Shown here in pieces: positions 42,963 through 51,093 of a DNA stretch of 64,000 bases. The translations under genes were made by a program, and so were the position numbers. The stretch spans positions 231,422 through 295,421 of the forward strand of contig NZ_RSEC01000059.1 in assembly GCF_003937945.1 (NCBI RefSeq). Reading direction: 5' to 3'. Each line of letters starts with the position of its first letter. The stretch's first letter is position 1. Under the pieces are notes generated by a model that was not told the DNA's origin, searched no databases, and worked only from the letters and a program-made list of their open reading frames with translations. Source of the DNA: Amycolatopsis eburnea (GTDB taxonomy: Bacteria; Actinomycetota; Actinomycetes; Mycobacteriales; Pseudonocardiaceae).

Positions 42963-43550
42963 ATGAACCGGATCGCGCGGATGTGGCGCACGCTGGTCCC
43001 GTCCCGGGGTTCGGTGGCGCGCCCCTCGGACCGCCTCCAGGGTGGCCTGCTCGCCCTCGTGGTGCTGCTCGCCCTCATCGCCTTGCCGGTCGCCGCGAGC
43101 GTCGGCTCCGAGACCTTCGTGCGCCAGCAGGCGCAATCGGCCCAGGAGCTGGGGGAGCGCACCCAGGTGACCGCGACGCTGCTCGCCGACGGCCCCGAAC
43201 TGGCGGTCAGCCCGCGCTCCGGCGTCGCCCGCAACGGCCGGCCGACCGATGCCACCTGGGTACTGCCGGACGGGACTCGCCGCGTCGGCCGGGTCGTCGC
43301 CGACGAGGGCATGCTCAAGGGCTACACGCTCGCCATCTGGGTGGATCGCGACGGCAACCCGGCGGACCCGCCGCTCAGCGGCGCGGCCGTGGTGATCGAC
43401 GCCGTCGCCGTCGGGCTGGGCCTGTGGCTCGCGGCGCTGATCGTGCTGGCCGCCGCCTACCGGCTTTCGGTGTTCTCGCTCGACCGCTTCCGCTACGCCC
43501 GCTGGCAGCAGGAGTGGTTCGCCGACCAGGACCGCAAGACCCGTTCTTGA
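42963..43550 (+). CDS. Rv1733c-like membrane protein (latency antigen family)
   Basis: A 195-residue protein starting MNRIARMWRTLVPSRGSVAR. It has the family layout: a first helix at about 26-48 (RLQGGLLALVVLLALIALPV), an extracytoplasmic domain with RRVGRVVADEGMLKGYTLAI and the IWVDRDGNPADPP motif, a second helix at about 148-170, and a basic end with ARWQQEWFADQ. Rv1733c of M. tuberculosis, a strongly DosR-induced antigen, shares these features. Biochemical role unknown. A USP and a CBS gene follow on the same strand. Confidence 0.85.
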   Translation: MNRIARMWRTLVPSRGSVARPSDRLQGGLLALVVLLALIALPVAASVGSETFVRQQAQSAQELGERTQVTATLLADGPELAVSPRSGVARNGRPTDATWVLPDGTRRVGRVVADEGMLKGYTLAIWVDRDGNPADPPLSGAAVVIDAVAVGLGLWLAALIVLAAAYRLSVFSLDRFRYARWQQEWFADQDRKTRS

Positions 43551-43573
43551 TACGAGAAGAAGGTGAAACCCCC

Positions 43574-44086
43574 ATGACCACGGCAAACCAGGGCGACATC
43601 GTCGTCGGCGTGGATCACTCGGCGATCAGCGCGGCCGCACTGCGCTGGGCGGTGTCCGAAGCGGCGGTGAGCGGCCGGCAGGTCGTCGCGCTGCGCGCGT
43701 GGACGTTCGAGCCGATCTACGACCTCGGCGCGGCGGTCGCCGGGACACCGCAGACGGTCGCCGACCGCGAACGGCAGCAGCTGGAGGAGGTCGTCGGCGA
43801 GGTGCGCGCCGAGCACCCGGACGTCGCCGTTCGGGCCGAGCTGGTCGAACACTCGCCGGCGGTGGCACTGGAAGAGGCGTCGAAAACCGCGTCGATGCTC
43901 GTCCTCGGCAGCCACGGCCACAACCGGTTGCTGAAGCTGCTGGTCGGCTCGGTCGCCGAGCACTGCCTGCGCGAAGCGAGCTGCCCCGTCGTGGTGATCC
44001 CGGCGCGGACGGTCCCGCAGCCGGAGAAGGACGCGGCGCCGGAGCCGGAGCCCGCGGTCGGGTACTACCCCGGGCCGCTGCTGTGA
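43574..44086 (+). CDS. Single-domain universal stress protein
   Basis: A 170-residue protein starting MTTANQGDIVVGVDHSAISA behind GAGAAGAAGG. One UspA domain with VLGSHGHNRLLKLLVGSVAE as the nucleotide-binding region, then an acidic/Pro tail (PQPEKDAAPEPEPAVGYYPG) not seen in the other USPs. It follows the Rv1733c-like gene by 23 bases and precedes a CBS-BON gene by 11, so the three form one transcript. Confidence 0.9.
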   Translation: MTTANQGDIVVGVDHSAISAAALRWAVSEAAVSGRQVVALRAWTFEPIYDLGAAVAGTPQTVADRERQQLEEVVGEVRAEHPDVAVRAELVEHSPAVALEEASKTASMLVLGSHGHNRLLKLLVGSVAEHCLREASCPVVVIPARTVPQPEKDAAPEPEPAVGYYPGPLL

Positions 44087-44097
44087 AGGAGGTCAGG

Positions 44098-44796
44098 ATG
44101 CCCAGCCGTCGCAAGGTGGGCTCGGTCATGACGACCGAAGTCACCACCGTGGGCCCGGACACGCCGTTCAAGGCTGTGGCGCTCCTGCTGGCCAGCTGGA
44201 ACATCAGCGGCGCGCCGGTGGTCGACGAGGACGGCAAGGTGCTCGGCGTCGTCTCCCAGGGCGACCTGCTCGAGCGCGAAGCGCCGCACGGCCTGCTCAA
44301 GCCCGGTTCCCGGCAGGCGAAGCGCAAGGCCGGCGCGGCGTTCGTCGCGGACCTGATGACGGCCCCGGCGGTCGTCGTCCGCGCCGGCGACGACGTCGCG
44401 GTGGCCGCGAAGCTCCTCGAGGAGCACCACTTCCACCGCCTGCCGGTGGTGGACGACGAGGGCAAGCTCGTCGGCGTGGTCTCCCGCTCGGACCTGCTGC
44501 GGGTGTTCCTGCGCACGGACCGCGAGATCCGGGACGAGGTCCGGGAGGAGGTGCTGCTGCGGGACATGGCCCTGGACCCGGCTTCGTTGTACATCGCCGT
44601 GCACAACGGCATCGTGACCCTCAACGGCGCGGTCGAGCGGGAGAGCATGATCCCGGTCATCGTCGCGCTGGTCCGCCGGGTCGACGGGGTCGTCGAGGTG
44701 CGCCAGACCCTGAAGTCGCACTTCGACGACCGGGGCGTGGCACCGACCCCGCCTGGGCCGAGCGGGATGCTGAGCCGGAAGCGTCCGGTGTTCTGA
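44098..44796 (+). CDS. CBS-pair protein with BON domain
   Basis: A 232-residue protein starting MPSRRKVGSVMTTEVTTVGP behind GAAGGAGG. CBS 1 about residues 8-65, CBS 2 about 83-140 (DLMTAPAVVVRAGDDVAVAA), BON-like part about 150-215 (LYIAVHNGIVTLNGAVERES), and a Pro-rich end. Closest in layout to 2234-2857. Last gene of the 42.9-44.8 kb run; about 80 bases without features separate it from the convergent aldo/keto reductase. Confidence 0.9.
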   Translation: MPSRRKVGSVMTTEVTTVGPDTPFKAVALLLASWNISGAPVVDEDGKVLGVVSQGDLLEREAPHGLLKPGSRQAKRKAGAAFVADLMTAPAVVVRAGDDVAVAAKLLEEHHFHRLPVVDDEGKLVGVVSRSDLLRVFLRTDREIRDEVREEVLLRDMALDPASLYIAVHNGIVTLNGAVERESMIPVIVALVRRVDGVVEVRQTLKSHFDDRGVAPTPPGPSGMLSRKRPVF

Positions 44797-44875
44797 GCCC
44801 GGGACGTGAAGCGCTGCCCGGTTACGGGTTCCGGCGGCTGCTTCGACGGCGAACCGCCGACGACCACCAACGCGG

Positions 44876-45913
44876 TTACGCGATACTCGGCGTGGCCGCG
44901 GCGCGCTCGGCGAGCGGGCGGCGGCGCAGGCCCGGGTCGTGCACGGCCGGCGGCTGGTAGTTCTGGTCCAGCGCGCCGATGTTGGTGCCGGGCGGCACGA
45001 TTTCGTCGATGCGGTCGAGGACGTCGTCGGTGAGCCGGACGTCGACGCCGGCCAGCAGGTCGTCGAGCTGGGGCATGGTCCGGGGACCCAGCAGTGCGCT
45101 CGTGACGCCGGGGTGGGCGATGACGAAGGCCATCGCGAGGTGGGTCAGCGGCAGGCCGGCTTCGGCGGCCAGTGGAACGAGTCGCTCGACGACGTCGAGC
45201 CGGCGCTCGTCGCTGAGGTGCTTGAGCAGGTGGGCGCGGCGCAGGTCGTTCCGCTCGCCCTTGCGGACGCGCCCGGTGAGCAGGCCCTGGCCGAGCGGGC
45301 CCCAGATCAGCGTGCCCATGCCGAAGCGCTGGGCCAGCGGCAGTACTTCGCGTTCGACGCCGCGGTTGAGGAGGGAGTAGGCCGCCTGCTCGGTGCGGAA
45401 CCGCGCCAGGCCGCGGCGTTCGGCGACCCACTGGGCCTCGACGATGTCGGACGCGAGGCTCTGGGACGTGCCGAGCGCGCGGATCTTGCCGGCGCGGAGC
45501 AGGTCGGTCAGTGCCGAAAGCGTTTCCTCGATGTCCGTCGTGGGATCGGTGCGGTGGAGCTGGTAGAGGTCGATGTGGTCGACCCGCAGGCGCCGCAACG
45601 AGTTCTCGACGGCGGCGACGATCCAGCGCCGGGACGCGCCTTGGTGGTGCGGGTCGTCGCCGACCTGGCGGCCGAACTTGGTGGCGAGCACGATGTCGTC
45701 GCGGCGGCCCCGCAACGCTTTGCCGACGACCTCTTCGGAGTCGCCGTAGGCGTCGGCGGTGTCGATGAAGTTGATCCCCGCGTCCAGTGCCTTGTGGATC
45801 ATGCGGGCGGAGTCGTCCGGGTCGGGATTGCCGAAGGACGTCGCGAACATCATCGCGCCGAGCGCGTACGGGCTGACCTTGATCCCGGTCCGCCCGAGGG
45901 TGCGGTACTGCAT
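44876..45913 (-). CDS. Aldo/keto reductase
   Basis: A 345-residue NADPH-type oxidoreductase with ATG at 45913 (MQYRTLGRTGIKVSPYALGA) behind GGGAGAG; an in-frame upstream start is possible but has no ribosome site. Catalytic tetrad residues are in INFIDTADAYGDSEE (Asp, Tyr), VLATKFG (Lys) and LYQLHRTDP (His). The C-terminal SALLGPRTMPQLDDL fits cofactor binding. It is divergent from a TetR gene 116 bases away, its likely regulator. Substrate unknown. Confidence 0.92.
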   Translation of the reverse strand: MQYRTLGRTGIKVSPYALGAMMFATSFGNPDPDDSARMIHKALDAGINFIDTADAYGDSEEVVGKALRGRRDDIVLATKFGRQVGDDPHHQGASRRWIVAAVENSLRRLRVDHIDLYQLHRTDPTTDIEETLSALTDLLRAGKIRALGTSQSLASDIVEAQWVAERRGLARFRTEQAAYSLLNRGVEREVLPLAQRFGMGTLIWGPLGQGLLTGRVRKGERNDLRRAHLLKHLSDERRLDVVERLVPLAAEAGLPLTHLAMAFVIAHPGVTSALLGPRTMPQLDDLLAGVDVRLTDDVLDRIDEIVPPGTNIGALDQNYQPPAVHDPGLRRRPLAERAAATPSIA

Positions 45914-45966
45914 GGGTTCTCTCCCGCTGAGGTGCCGGCCGGCGCGGATGCCGTACGCTGGCCGTA

Positions 45967-46006
45967 AGTGGAAACCTATTCCGGAACTATACGGAAAGCC
46001 TTTCCG
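45967..46006. promoter_or_regulatory. Candidate TetR operator between AKR and tetR
   Basis: An unusually AT-rich stretch for this DNA with short palindromes, TTCCGGAA near 45974 and GGAAAGCCTTTCC near 45990-46002. The two GGAAA..TTCC units are typical of a TetR-type operator in a divergent promoter. Inferred from position and symmetry only. Confidence 0.45.
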
Positions 46007-46029
46007 CTTATGCAACCGAGAGGAGCGAC

Positions 46030-46602
46030 GTGACCCAGGAGACCCGACGGCGGCGCGCCGACGCCCAGCGCAACGTCGAGGCCCTGATCGAGGCGGCGCG
46101 GACGGTCTTCGACACCTCCGGCGTGGACGCCCCGGCCAAGGAGATCACCGACCTCGCCGGAGTCGGCGTCGGCACGCTGTACCGGCACTTCCCCCAGCGC
46201 GCGGACCTGGTCAAGGCGGTGGTGCGGACCGGGATCGACACCGTCGCCGACGCCGGCCCCGAGCTGAGCGCCGGCCACCCACCGGCGCGGGCGCTTGCGC
46301 TCTGGATCGACCGGTTCGTCGAACTCCTCGAGACCAAACGCGGGCTCGCCTCGGCCCTGCACTCGGGCGATCCGGCGTTCGAAGGGCTGCCCGGCTACTT
46401 CATGGAGCGGCTGGCTCCCACGCTGACCGCACTGCTCGATGCGGCGGCCGCCGACGGCGCGATCCGCGGCGGTGTCCTCGGCGCGGAGGACCTCCTGTAC
46501 GCGATCGCGTTGCTGTGCCGGCCCGTACCCGGCCGCGAGCCGGGGCACGGCAGGCAGCTGGTCGCCGTCCTCGTCGACGGCCTCCGCTACGGCGCCGGCT
46601 GA
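46030..46602 (+). CDS. TetR-family transcriptional regulator
   Basis: A 190-residue protein from GTG 46030 behind AGAGGAGCGAC. The N-terminal HTH is clear: EALIEAARTVFDTSGVDAPA, KEITDLAGVGVGTLYRHFPQ, RADLVKAVV. The C-terminal helical domain would bind an unknown ligand. Probable repressor of the divergent aldo/keto reductase and of itself. A bidirectional hairpin separates it from the convergent alcohol dehydrogenase. Confidence 0.92.
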   Translation: MTQETRRRRADAQRNVEALIEAARTVFDTSGVDAPAKEITDLAGVGVGTLYRHFPQRADLVKAVVRTGIDTVADAGPELSAGHPPARALALWIDRFVELLETKRGLASALHSGDPAFEGLPGYFMERLAPTLTALLDAAAADGAIRGGVLGAEDLLYAIALLCRPVPGREPGHGRQLVAVLVDGLRYGAG

Positions 46603-46667
46603 AGGGCGGCGGCGCGACGCTCCCGCACTTTCCGGCAGCTCGACGGTCGCCTCCCACGGGCGCCGTT

Positions 46668-46699
46668 CCCGGTCTCGGTCGTGGGCGACCGAGACCGGG
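46668..46699. terminator. Bidirectional hairpin terminator
   Basis: A perfect 14-bp stem CCCGGTCTCGGTCG with its complement around TGGG, 65 bases after the tetR stop and 5 bases from the end of the convergent dehydrogenase. Confidence 0.85.
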
Positions 46700-46704
46700 C
46701 GGGT

Positions 46705-47742
46705 TCAGCTGCGGAACAGCGCGACCTTCAGCGCGTCGCTGTCCTGCGGGTGGGCGAAGACGTCGTAGGCCTCGTCCATCTCGTCGAGCCCGAACCGGTG
46801 GGTGACGAAGCGGCTCGTGTCCAACCTGCCCGCCGCGAGCATGCGCAGCAGCATCGGCGTGCTGGACGTGTCGACCAGCCCGGTCGTGATCGTGAGGTTC
46901 TTGATCCACAGCTCCTCGAGGTGCAACGTCGCCGGTGCGCCGTGCACGCCGACGTTCGCGACGTGCCCGCCCGGGCGGACGAGCTTCGCGCACAGCTCGA
47001 ACGTCTCCGGGACGCCGACCGCCTCGATCGCGACGTCCGCGCCGAGCCCGCCGCTCGCCTGCGCCACCGCGGCCACCGCGTCGTCCGGCCGCACCATCAG
47101 GTCGGCGCCGAACGACTTCGCCGCGTCGAGGCGGGCCGGTTCCCTGTCCACCACGATGATCGTGCTCGGCGCGAACAGCTGGGCGTTGGTGATCGCGGCC
47201 AGCCCGATCGGCCCGGCCCCGACGATCACCACCGTGTCGCCCGGCTTGACGCTGCCGTTGCGGACGCCGACTTCGTACGAGGTCGGGACGATGTCAGCCA
47301 GCATCAGCGCCGACTCGTCGCTCACCCCGGACGGCAGCACGTACGTCGACGTGTCGGCGAACGGGACGCGCGCGTACTCCGCCTGGACGCCGTCGGTCGT
47401 GTGCCCGAGGATCCAGCCCCCGCCGCCGAGGCACTGGCCGTAGGCCGCCTTCCGGCAGTATTCGCAGCGGCCACAGGCGGAGATGCAGGAGACCAGGACC
47501 TTGTCGCCGGACTTGACCGCGGTGACGGCGGACCCGGTCTCGACGATCGTGCCGACCGCTTCGTGGCCGAGGATCCGGCCGCGCTCGACCTCGGGCACGT
47601 CGCCCTTGAGGATGTGCAGGTCGGTGCCGCAGATGGTGACCGCGTCGACCCGCACGATGGCGTCGGTCGGCGCGGCGATTCCCGGTTCGGCGTGGTCGGT
47701 CCAGCTGCGCCGGCCCGGTCCGTCGTACACGAGTGCCTTCAT
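46705..47742 (-). CDS. Zinc-dependent alcohol dehydrogenase (MDR family)
   Basis: A 345-residue enzyme starting MKALVYDGPGRRSWTDHAEP. Catalytic zinc ligands are in ICGTDLHILKG (Cys) and GHEAVG (His, Glu). The structural zinc site is CGRCEYCRKAAYGQC, and the Rossmann motif is VVIVGAGPIGLAA. The layout is close to isopropanol/butanediol-type dehydrogenases using NAD(P)H. It starts 64 bases downstream of the DoxX gene, with a hairpin between, so it may have partly separate expression. Substrate unknown. Confidence 0.92.
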   Translation of the reverse strand: MKALVYDGPGRRSWTDHAEPGIAAPTDAIVRVDAVTICGTDLHILKGDVPEVERGRILGHEAVGTIVETGSAVTAVKSGDKVLVSCISACGRCEYCRKAAYGQCLGGGGWILGHTTDGVQAEYARVPFADTSTYVLPSGVSDESALMLADIVPTSYEVGVRNGSVKPGDTVVIVGAGPIGLAAITNAQLFAPSTIIVVDREPARLDAAKSFGADLMVRPDDAVAAVAQASGGLGADVAIEAVGVPETFELCAKLVRPGGHVANVGVHGAPATLHLEELWIKNLTITTGLVDTSSTPMLLRMLAAGRLDTSRFVTHRFGLDEMDEAYDVFAHPQDSDALKVALFRS

Positions 47743-47767
47743 CGTTCTTCCTTCCGGCCAGGGGAAA

Positions 47768-47792
47768 GGGCGCCCGCCGACGGCGGGCGCCC
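47768..47792 (-). terminator. Hairpin between the DoxX gene and the dehydrogenase
   Basis: An 11-bp perfect stem GGGCGCCCGCC/GGCGGGCGCCC with a 3-base loop, 15 bases after the DoxX-gene stop on the minus strand. Confidence 0.75.
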
Positions 47793-47806
47793 TGGGGCGG
47801 TGGGGT

Positions 47807-48403
47807 TCAGCGCAGCCACTTGCGGTCGCCGACGAGGTCGGCCCAGCGACGGCCGAGCCCCCACGTGTTCCCGGCCGCCGCGGCGGCCAGCGCGATCAGG
47901 ACGAGCGCGTAGACGATGTGGTAGTCGACGATCGGGTTGGTCGAGTGCGTTGCCTCGCCGGTGCTCATGGTCTGCGCGAGCGGCCATTCGGCGGCCCACA
48001 TCATGAGCATCATCAGCGCGCCGGCGGCCGCGCTCAGCCGCAGCCCGACACCGGCGATGACGGCGACGCCGATGGCGCCCAGGCCGAGCATGAAGAGCCA
48101 GTCGGCCCACCACGTGCCGGCCCAGGAGTGGAACATCGACTCGAACGGGCCGGCGTGGACGCCGCTCAGGAAGCCCTTGGTGGGCGAGCCGCCGTTGATC
48201 CAGGCACCCTTCGACGGGGTCGCGTAACCCCAGCCGAACAGCTTGTCGAGGAACGCCCACAGGAAGACGAACCCCGTGGCGATGCGCAGGACGGCCAGGG
48301 ACTTGCCGGCGATGGTGGGTCCGGCGGCGAAGCCGGGGATCGGCGGCGGTTCGGTGGCCCGGTGAACCGGGGTGGTCTTCTTCTCATCCGGTCGGATGGA
48401 CAT
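47807..48403 (-). CDS. DoxX-family membrane protein
   Basis: A 198-residue membrane protein starting MSIRPDEKKTTPVHRATEPP. After a hydrophilic N-terminus, the DoxX pattern AVLRIATGFVFLWAFLDKLF-GWGYATPSKGAWINGGSP is followed by three further helices ending near 180. Such proteins are linked to quinone or thiol redox at the membrane (DoxD, or DoxX with SodA/SseA in mycobacteria); the exact activity here is unknown. DevR boxes at 48463-48538 lie upstream, suggesting hypoxic control. Confidence 0.88.
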   Translation of the reverse strand: MSIRPDEKKTTPVHRATEPPPIPGFAAGPTIAGKSLAVLRIATGFVFLWAFLDKLFGWGYATPSKGAWINGGSPTKGFLSGVHAGPFESMFHSWAGTWWADWLFMLGLGAIGVAVIAGVGLRLSAAAGALMMLMMWAAEWPLAQTMSTGEATHSTNPIVDYHIVYALVLIALAAAAAGNTWGLGRRWADLVGDRKWLR

Positions 48404-48462
48404 GGGGAAACCTCCGTTCCTTCGGTGCTGCGATCAGTTTCTTCCGGTGTCGCCAGGGCTTC

Positions 48463-48538
48463 CGGAGTCGAAAGTCCCCGGCCGGGAGGCCCTTGGGCGC
48501 CGGTTGACGAGGACCGCCGCGAAGGACCGAAGTCCTCG
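48463..48538. promoter_or_regulatory. Two DevR boxes between the DoxX gene and the USP remnant
   Basis: The complement of 48463-48482 is CCGGGGACTTTCGACTCC, a strong match. GCGAAGGACCGAAGTCCTCG at 48519-48538 is a symmetric GGAC-N4-GTCC palindrome. The first is oriented for the DoxX gene (start 48403), the second for the decayed USP (48589). Confidence 0.75.
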
Positions 48539-48588
48539 CGGAGCGGGGCAGAAGCCGGTTGGCTTCCGGGCGGCGAAAGGGGAATCGG

Positions 48589-48738
48589 ATGAGCCGCACG
48601 GAACTGGTGGTCGGCGTCGACGGCTCGGCCTTCGCTTGGTGGACGCGCTCCCGGAACTGCCCGCGCCCTAGCCCAGGGCCGATCCGACGTACGAGCAGCT
48701 GCTGGAGGCGGCCGGCGCACAAGGACGGGCCACGGTGA
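48589..48738 (+). pseudogene. Decayed universal stress protein
   Basis: ATG 48589 opens MSRTELVVGVDGSAFAWWTR, whose VVGVDGSA is the first strand and loop of a UspA domain. Directly after it the frame departs. The neighbouring frame carries LVDALPELPAP, a stop, then DPTYEQLLEAAGAQGRATVT, as expected further into a USP. An internal deletion with frameshift has destroyed the gene, yet its two DevR boxes remain upstream. Confidence 0.65.
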
Positions 48739-48904
48739 CGGGCCGCGGTCTCGTCCGGCTAGCAGTTGTGTCTCGCGACCGGCCGTTCGCCTGGAGCTGA
48801 ATGTGAGCGCGTGTTCACGGTCGGACGCAGCCGAAGAGGCTCGGGGCCTGGTGTGGTCGTGCTGCTCGGCCGCGCGCACTCGGCACTTGCCATATCCTCG
48901 CTTC

Positions 48905-49540
48905 GTGGTTGCCAAGTCGAACTCGGTCGTGACGGAGCTGCGTGCGGAGATCATCGCCGGCACGATCCCGGCCGGGACACGCCTGAAGGAAGAGGCCATC
49001 GCCAGCCGCTTCGGGGTCTCCCGGGTGCCCATCCGCGAAGCCCTGCTGCAACTGGAGAGCGAAGGCTTCGTCACCACTGAGAAGTACAAGGGCGCGACCG
49101 TCTCCGCCCGCTCGCAGCACGACGTCGTCGAGCTGATGCAGATCCGGCGCGGGCTGGAGGTCCTCGCCGCCTCGCTCGCTGCCGAGGCCCGCGGGGGCGA
49201 CCAGGCCGACGCGCTGCGGGCGGTCGTCGCGCGCGGACGCCAGGCCGGCGAAGACGGCGCCGTGGCAGACCTGCCGCCGTTGATCATGGAGTTCCACGAG
49301 GTGGTTGCGCGCGCGTCGGGCAACGCCGAGCTCGCCCGCATGCTCGAGGAGCTGCTGCGCCGGATCTCGTGGGGCTTCGAGCTGGAGATCGAGGATCGCA
49401 TCGACACCTCGTGGGCCGACCACGCCGCGATCGCCACCGCGATCCTGGGCGGTTCTCCGGTGCAGGCGGGCTACCTGATGGGCGAGCACATCCTCAAGGA
49501 CGAGCTGATCTACCGCCGTCAGGTCTCCACACCATCCTGA
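48905..49540 (+). CDS. GntR-family (FadR/FCD) regulator
   Basis: A 211-residue repressor-type protein; GTG 48905 gives VVAKSNSVVTELRAEIIAGT. The winged HTH is clear in LKEEAIASRFGVSRVPIREA and LLQLESEGFVTTEKYKGATV. The C-terminal FCD domain contains the helical residues LMQIRRGLEVLAASLAAEA and EFHEVVARASGNAELARML with His/Asp ligands typical of metal/carboxylate binding. It probably controls the MFS-binding protein-cyclodeaminase genes through two TCGTATACAAAA repeats at 49542 and 49616. Confidence 0.92.
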   Translation: MVAKSNSVVTELRAEIIAGTIPAGTRLKEEAIASRFGVSRVPIREALLQLESEGFVTTEKYKGATVSARSQHDVVELMQIRRGLEVLAASLAAEARGGDQADALRAVVARGRQAGEDGAVADLPPLIMEFHEVVARASGNAELARMLEELLRRISWGFELEIEDRIDTSWADHAAIATAILGGSPVQAGYLMGEHILKDELIYRRQVSTPS

Positions 49541-49541
49541 T

Positions 49542-49629
49542 TCGTATACAAAAGATCGACATCACCGAGGCTGTTCACGTGTTCGGCACGCGTGGTAACG
49601 TCGAGGCAACACATCTCGTATACAAAACA
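49542..49629. promoter_or_regulatory. Two direct TCGTATACAAAA repeats, likely GntR operators
   Basis: TCGTATACAAAAGA (49542-49555) and TCGTATACAAAACA (49616-49629) are near-identical, 74 bases apart and strikingly AT-rich for this genome. GTATAC half sites are common for FadR-type GntR proteins. They lie directly downstream of gntR and before the MFS gene. Confidence 0.65.
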
Positions 49630-49672
49630 GGGGTTCGTTGCTTGGCCGCCTCTCCCGATGGGAGCCCAGTCC

Positions 49673-51073
49673 ATGACCTCGACCCGCACCCCGGAGCGCA
49701 CTGCCTCCGGCACCCTCGCCCTCCACCTCGACCGCATCGGCTTCACCCGTGCCCAGTTCTGGGTGCTCATGCTCATCCTCGCCGGGATGTTCTTCGACAC
49801 GCTCGAACAGAACTCCGTCGGCGCGATGGGCGCGAACCTCAAGGCCGCGTTGGGGATCACCGACACCCAGCTGACCGCGATCAACACCGCCACCGTGATC
49901 GGCGGGCTCGTCGGCAGACTCGCCGGCGGGTGGCTCGCCGACCGGTACGGCCGCCGCGCGGCGCTGTCGCTGAACCTGCTGCTCTACACCCTCGGCGGCC
50001 TGCTCAGCGCCCTCGCCGTGAACTACGACATGATGCTGGTCAGCCGCTTCGTCGTCGGCATCGGGCTGGGCGGCGAGTTCACCATCGGCATCGCGATGCT
50101 CGCCGAGATGGTCGCCACCCGCCACCGCGGCGCGCTCGTCGCGACGCTCAACATCGGCTCCGGCGGCGTCGGCAACTTCCTCTCCTACGGGCTGTTCTTC
50201 CTGCTCCTCGGCCCGCTCGCGCCGGCACTCGGCGGCGACCACCTCGTGTGGCGCTGGACGTTCCTGTTCCTCGCGCTCCCGGCGCTGCTGGTCATCCTCT
50301 ACCGGCGCCGCCTGCCGGAAACCCCGCGCTTCCTGCTGTCCCAGGGCCGCGTCGAGGACGCCAACCGGTCGCTGGCCATCCTGGCGTCGGGTTCCCTCAA
50401 GCCGACGACGGCGACCGGCGGGCCGCTGACGGCGGCGGACATCCCCGCACGTCAGCTCAAGTCCTCCCCGGCGGCCGTGTTCGCCCGCGCCGTCCTGCCC
50501 CGCACGCTCTCGATCGGGGCCGCGTCCTGGATGGCCTTCGGCGCGCAGGTCACGCTCAACTTCCTGATGCCGACCCTGCTCGTGGAGCGCGGTTACTCCA
50601 TTTCGGACAGCCTGCTGTTCACCATGATCATGAACGTCGGCTCGCTGCTCGGCGCCTGCGCCGCGGCGTGGCTGGCCGGCCGGGTCGGCCGGCGTGGCGT
50701 GGTGGGCGGCGCGGGCGCGCTCGGCTGTGTCACCGCGGCCGCGTTCGCCGCGTTCGGGGACTCGACGGCCCTGATCCTCGTGCTCGGCGCGCTCTTCCAG
50801 TTCTTCACGATGATCACCAACACGACGCTGGCCGTCTGGTCGCCGGAGCTGTACCCGACGTCGATCCGCGCGACCGGCACCTCGATCGTCAACGGCATCG
50901 GCAACATCGCCGGGGCGGTCATGCCGTTCCTCGCCGTCGCCCTCTTCGCCGCGTTCGGCCTCGCCGGGGTGTTCGGCATGGCCGCGGCCATGTACGCCCT
51001 GCTCGTGTTGGCCTCGCGGTTCGCTCCCGAGACCCGCGCCCGGACGCTGGAACAGATCAACGAAGACGCCTGA
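49673..51073 (+). CDS. Major facilitator superfamily transporter
   Basis: A 466-residue membrane transporter; the ATG at 49673 has GGGAG upstream, and an in-frame ATG at 49658 is an alternative. Twelve helices are expected, with the sugar/acid-transporter motif GGWLADRYGRRAALSLN after helix 2, RFVVGIGLGGEFTIGIAMLA in helix 4 and RRRLPETPRFLL in the central loop. It resembles the aromatic-acid/metabolite:H+ symporter group. Context (GntR, a small-molecule binding protein, cyclodeaminase) suggests uptake of a small organic acid or amine; substrate unknown. Confidence 0.9.
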   Translation: MTSTRTPERTASGTLALHLDRIGFTRAQFWVLMLILAGMFFDTLEQNSVGAMGANLKAALGITDTQLTAINTATVIGGLVGRLAGGWLADRYGRRAALSLNLLLYTLGGLLSALAVNYDMMLVSRFVVGIGLGGEFTIGIAMLAEMVATRHRGALVATLNIGSGGVGNFLSYGLFFLLLGPLAPALGGDHLVWRWTFLFLALPALLVILYRRRLPETPRFLLSQGRVEDANRSLAILASGSLKPTTATGGPLTAADIPARQLKSSPAAVFARAVLPRTLSIGAASWMAFGAQVTLNFLMPTLLVERGYSISDSLLFTMIMNVGSLLGACAAAWLAGRVGRRGVVGGAGALGCVTAAAFAAFGDSTALILVLGALFQFFTMITNTTLAVWSPELYPTSIRATGTSIVNGIGNIAGAVMPFLAVALFAAFGLAGVFGMAAAMYALLVLASRFAPETRARTLEQINEDA

Positions 51074-51093
51074 CCACGAAACGGAGAAACCCC

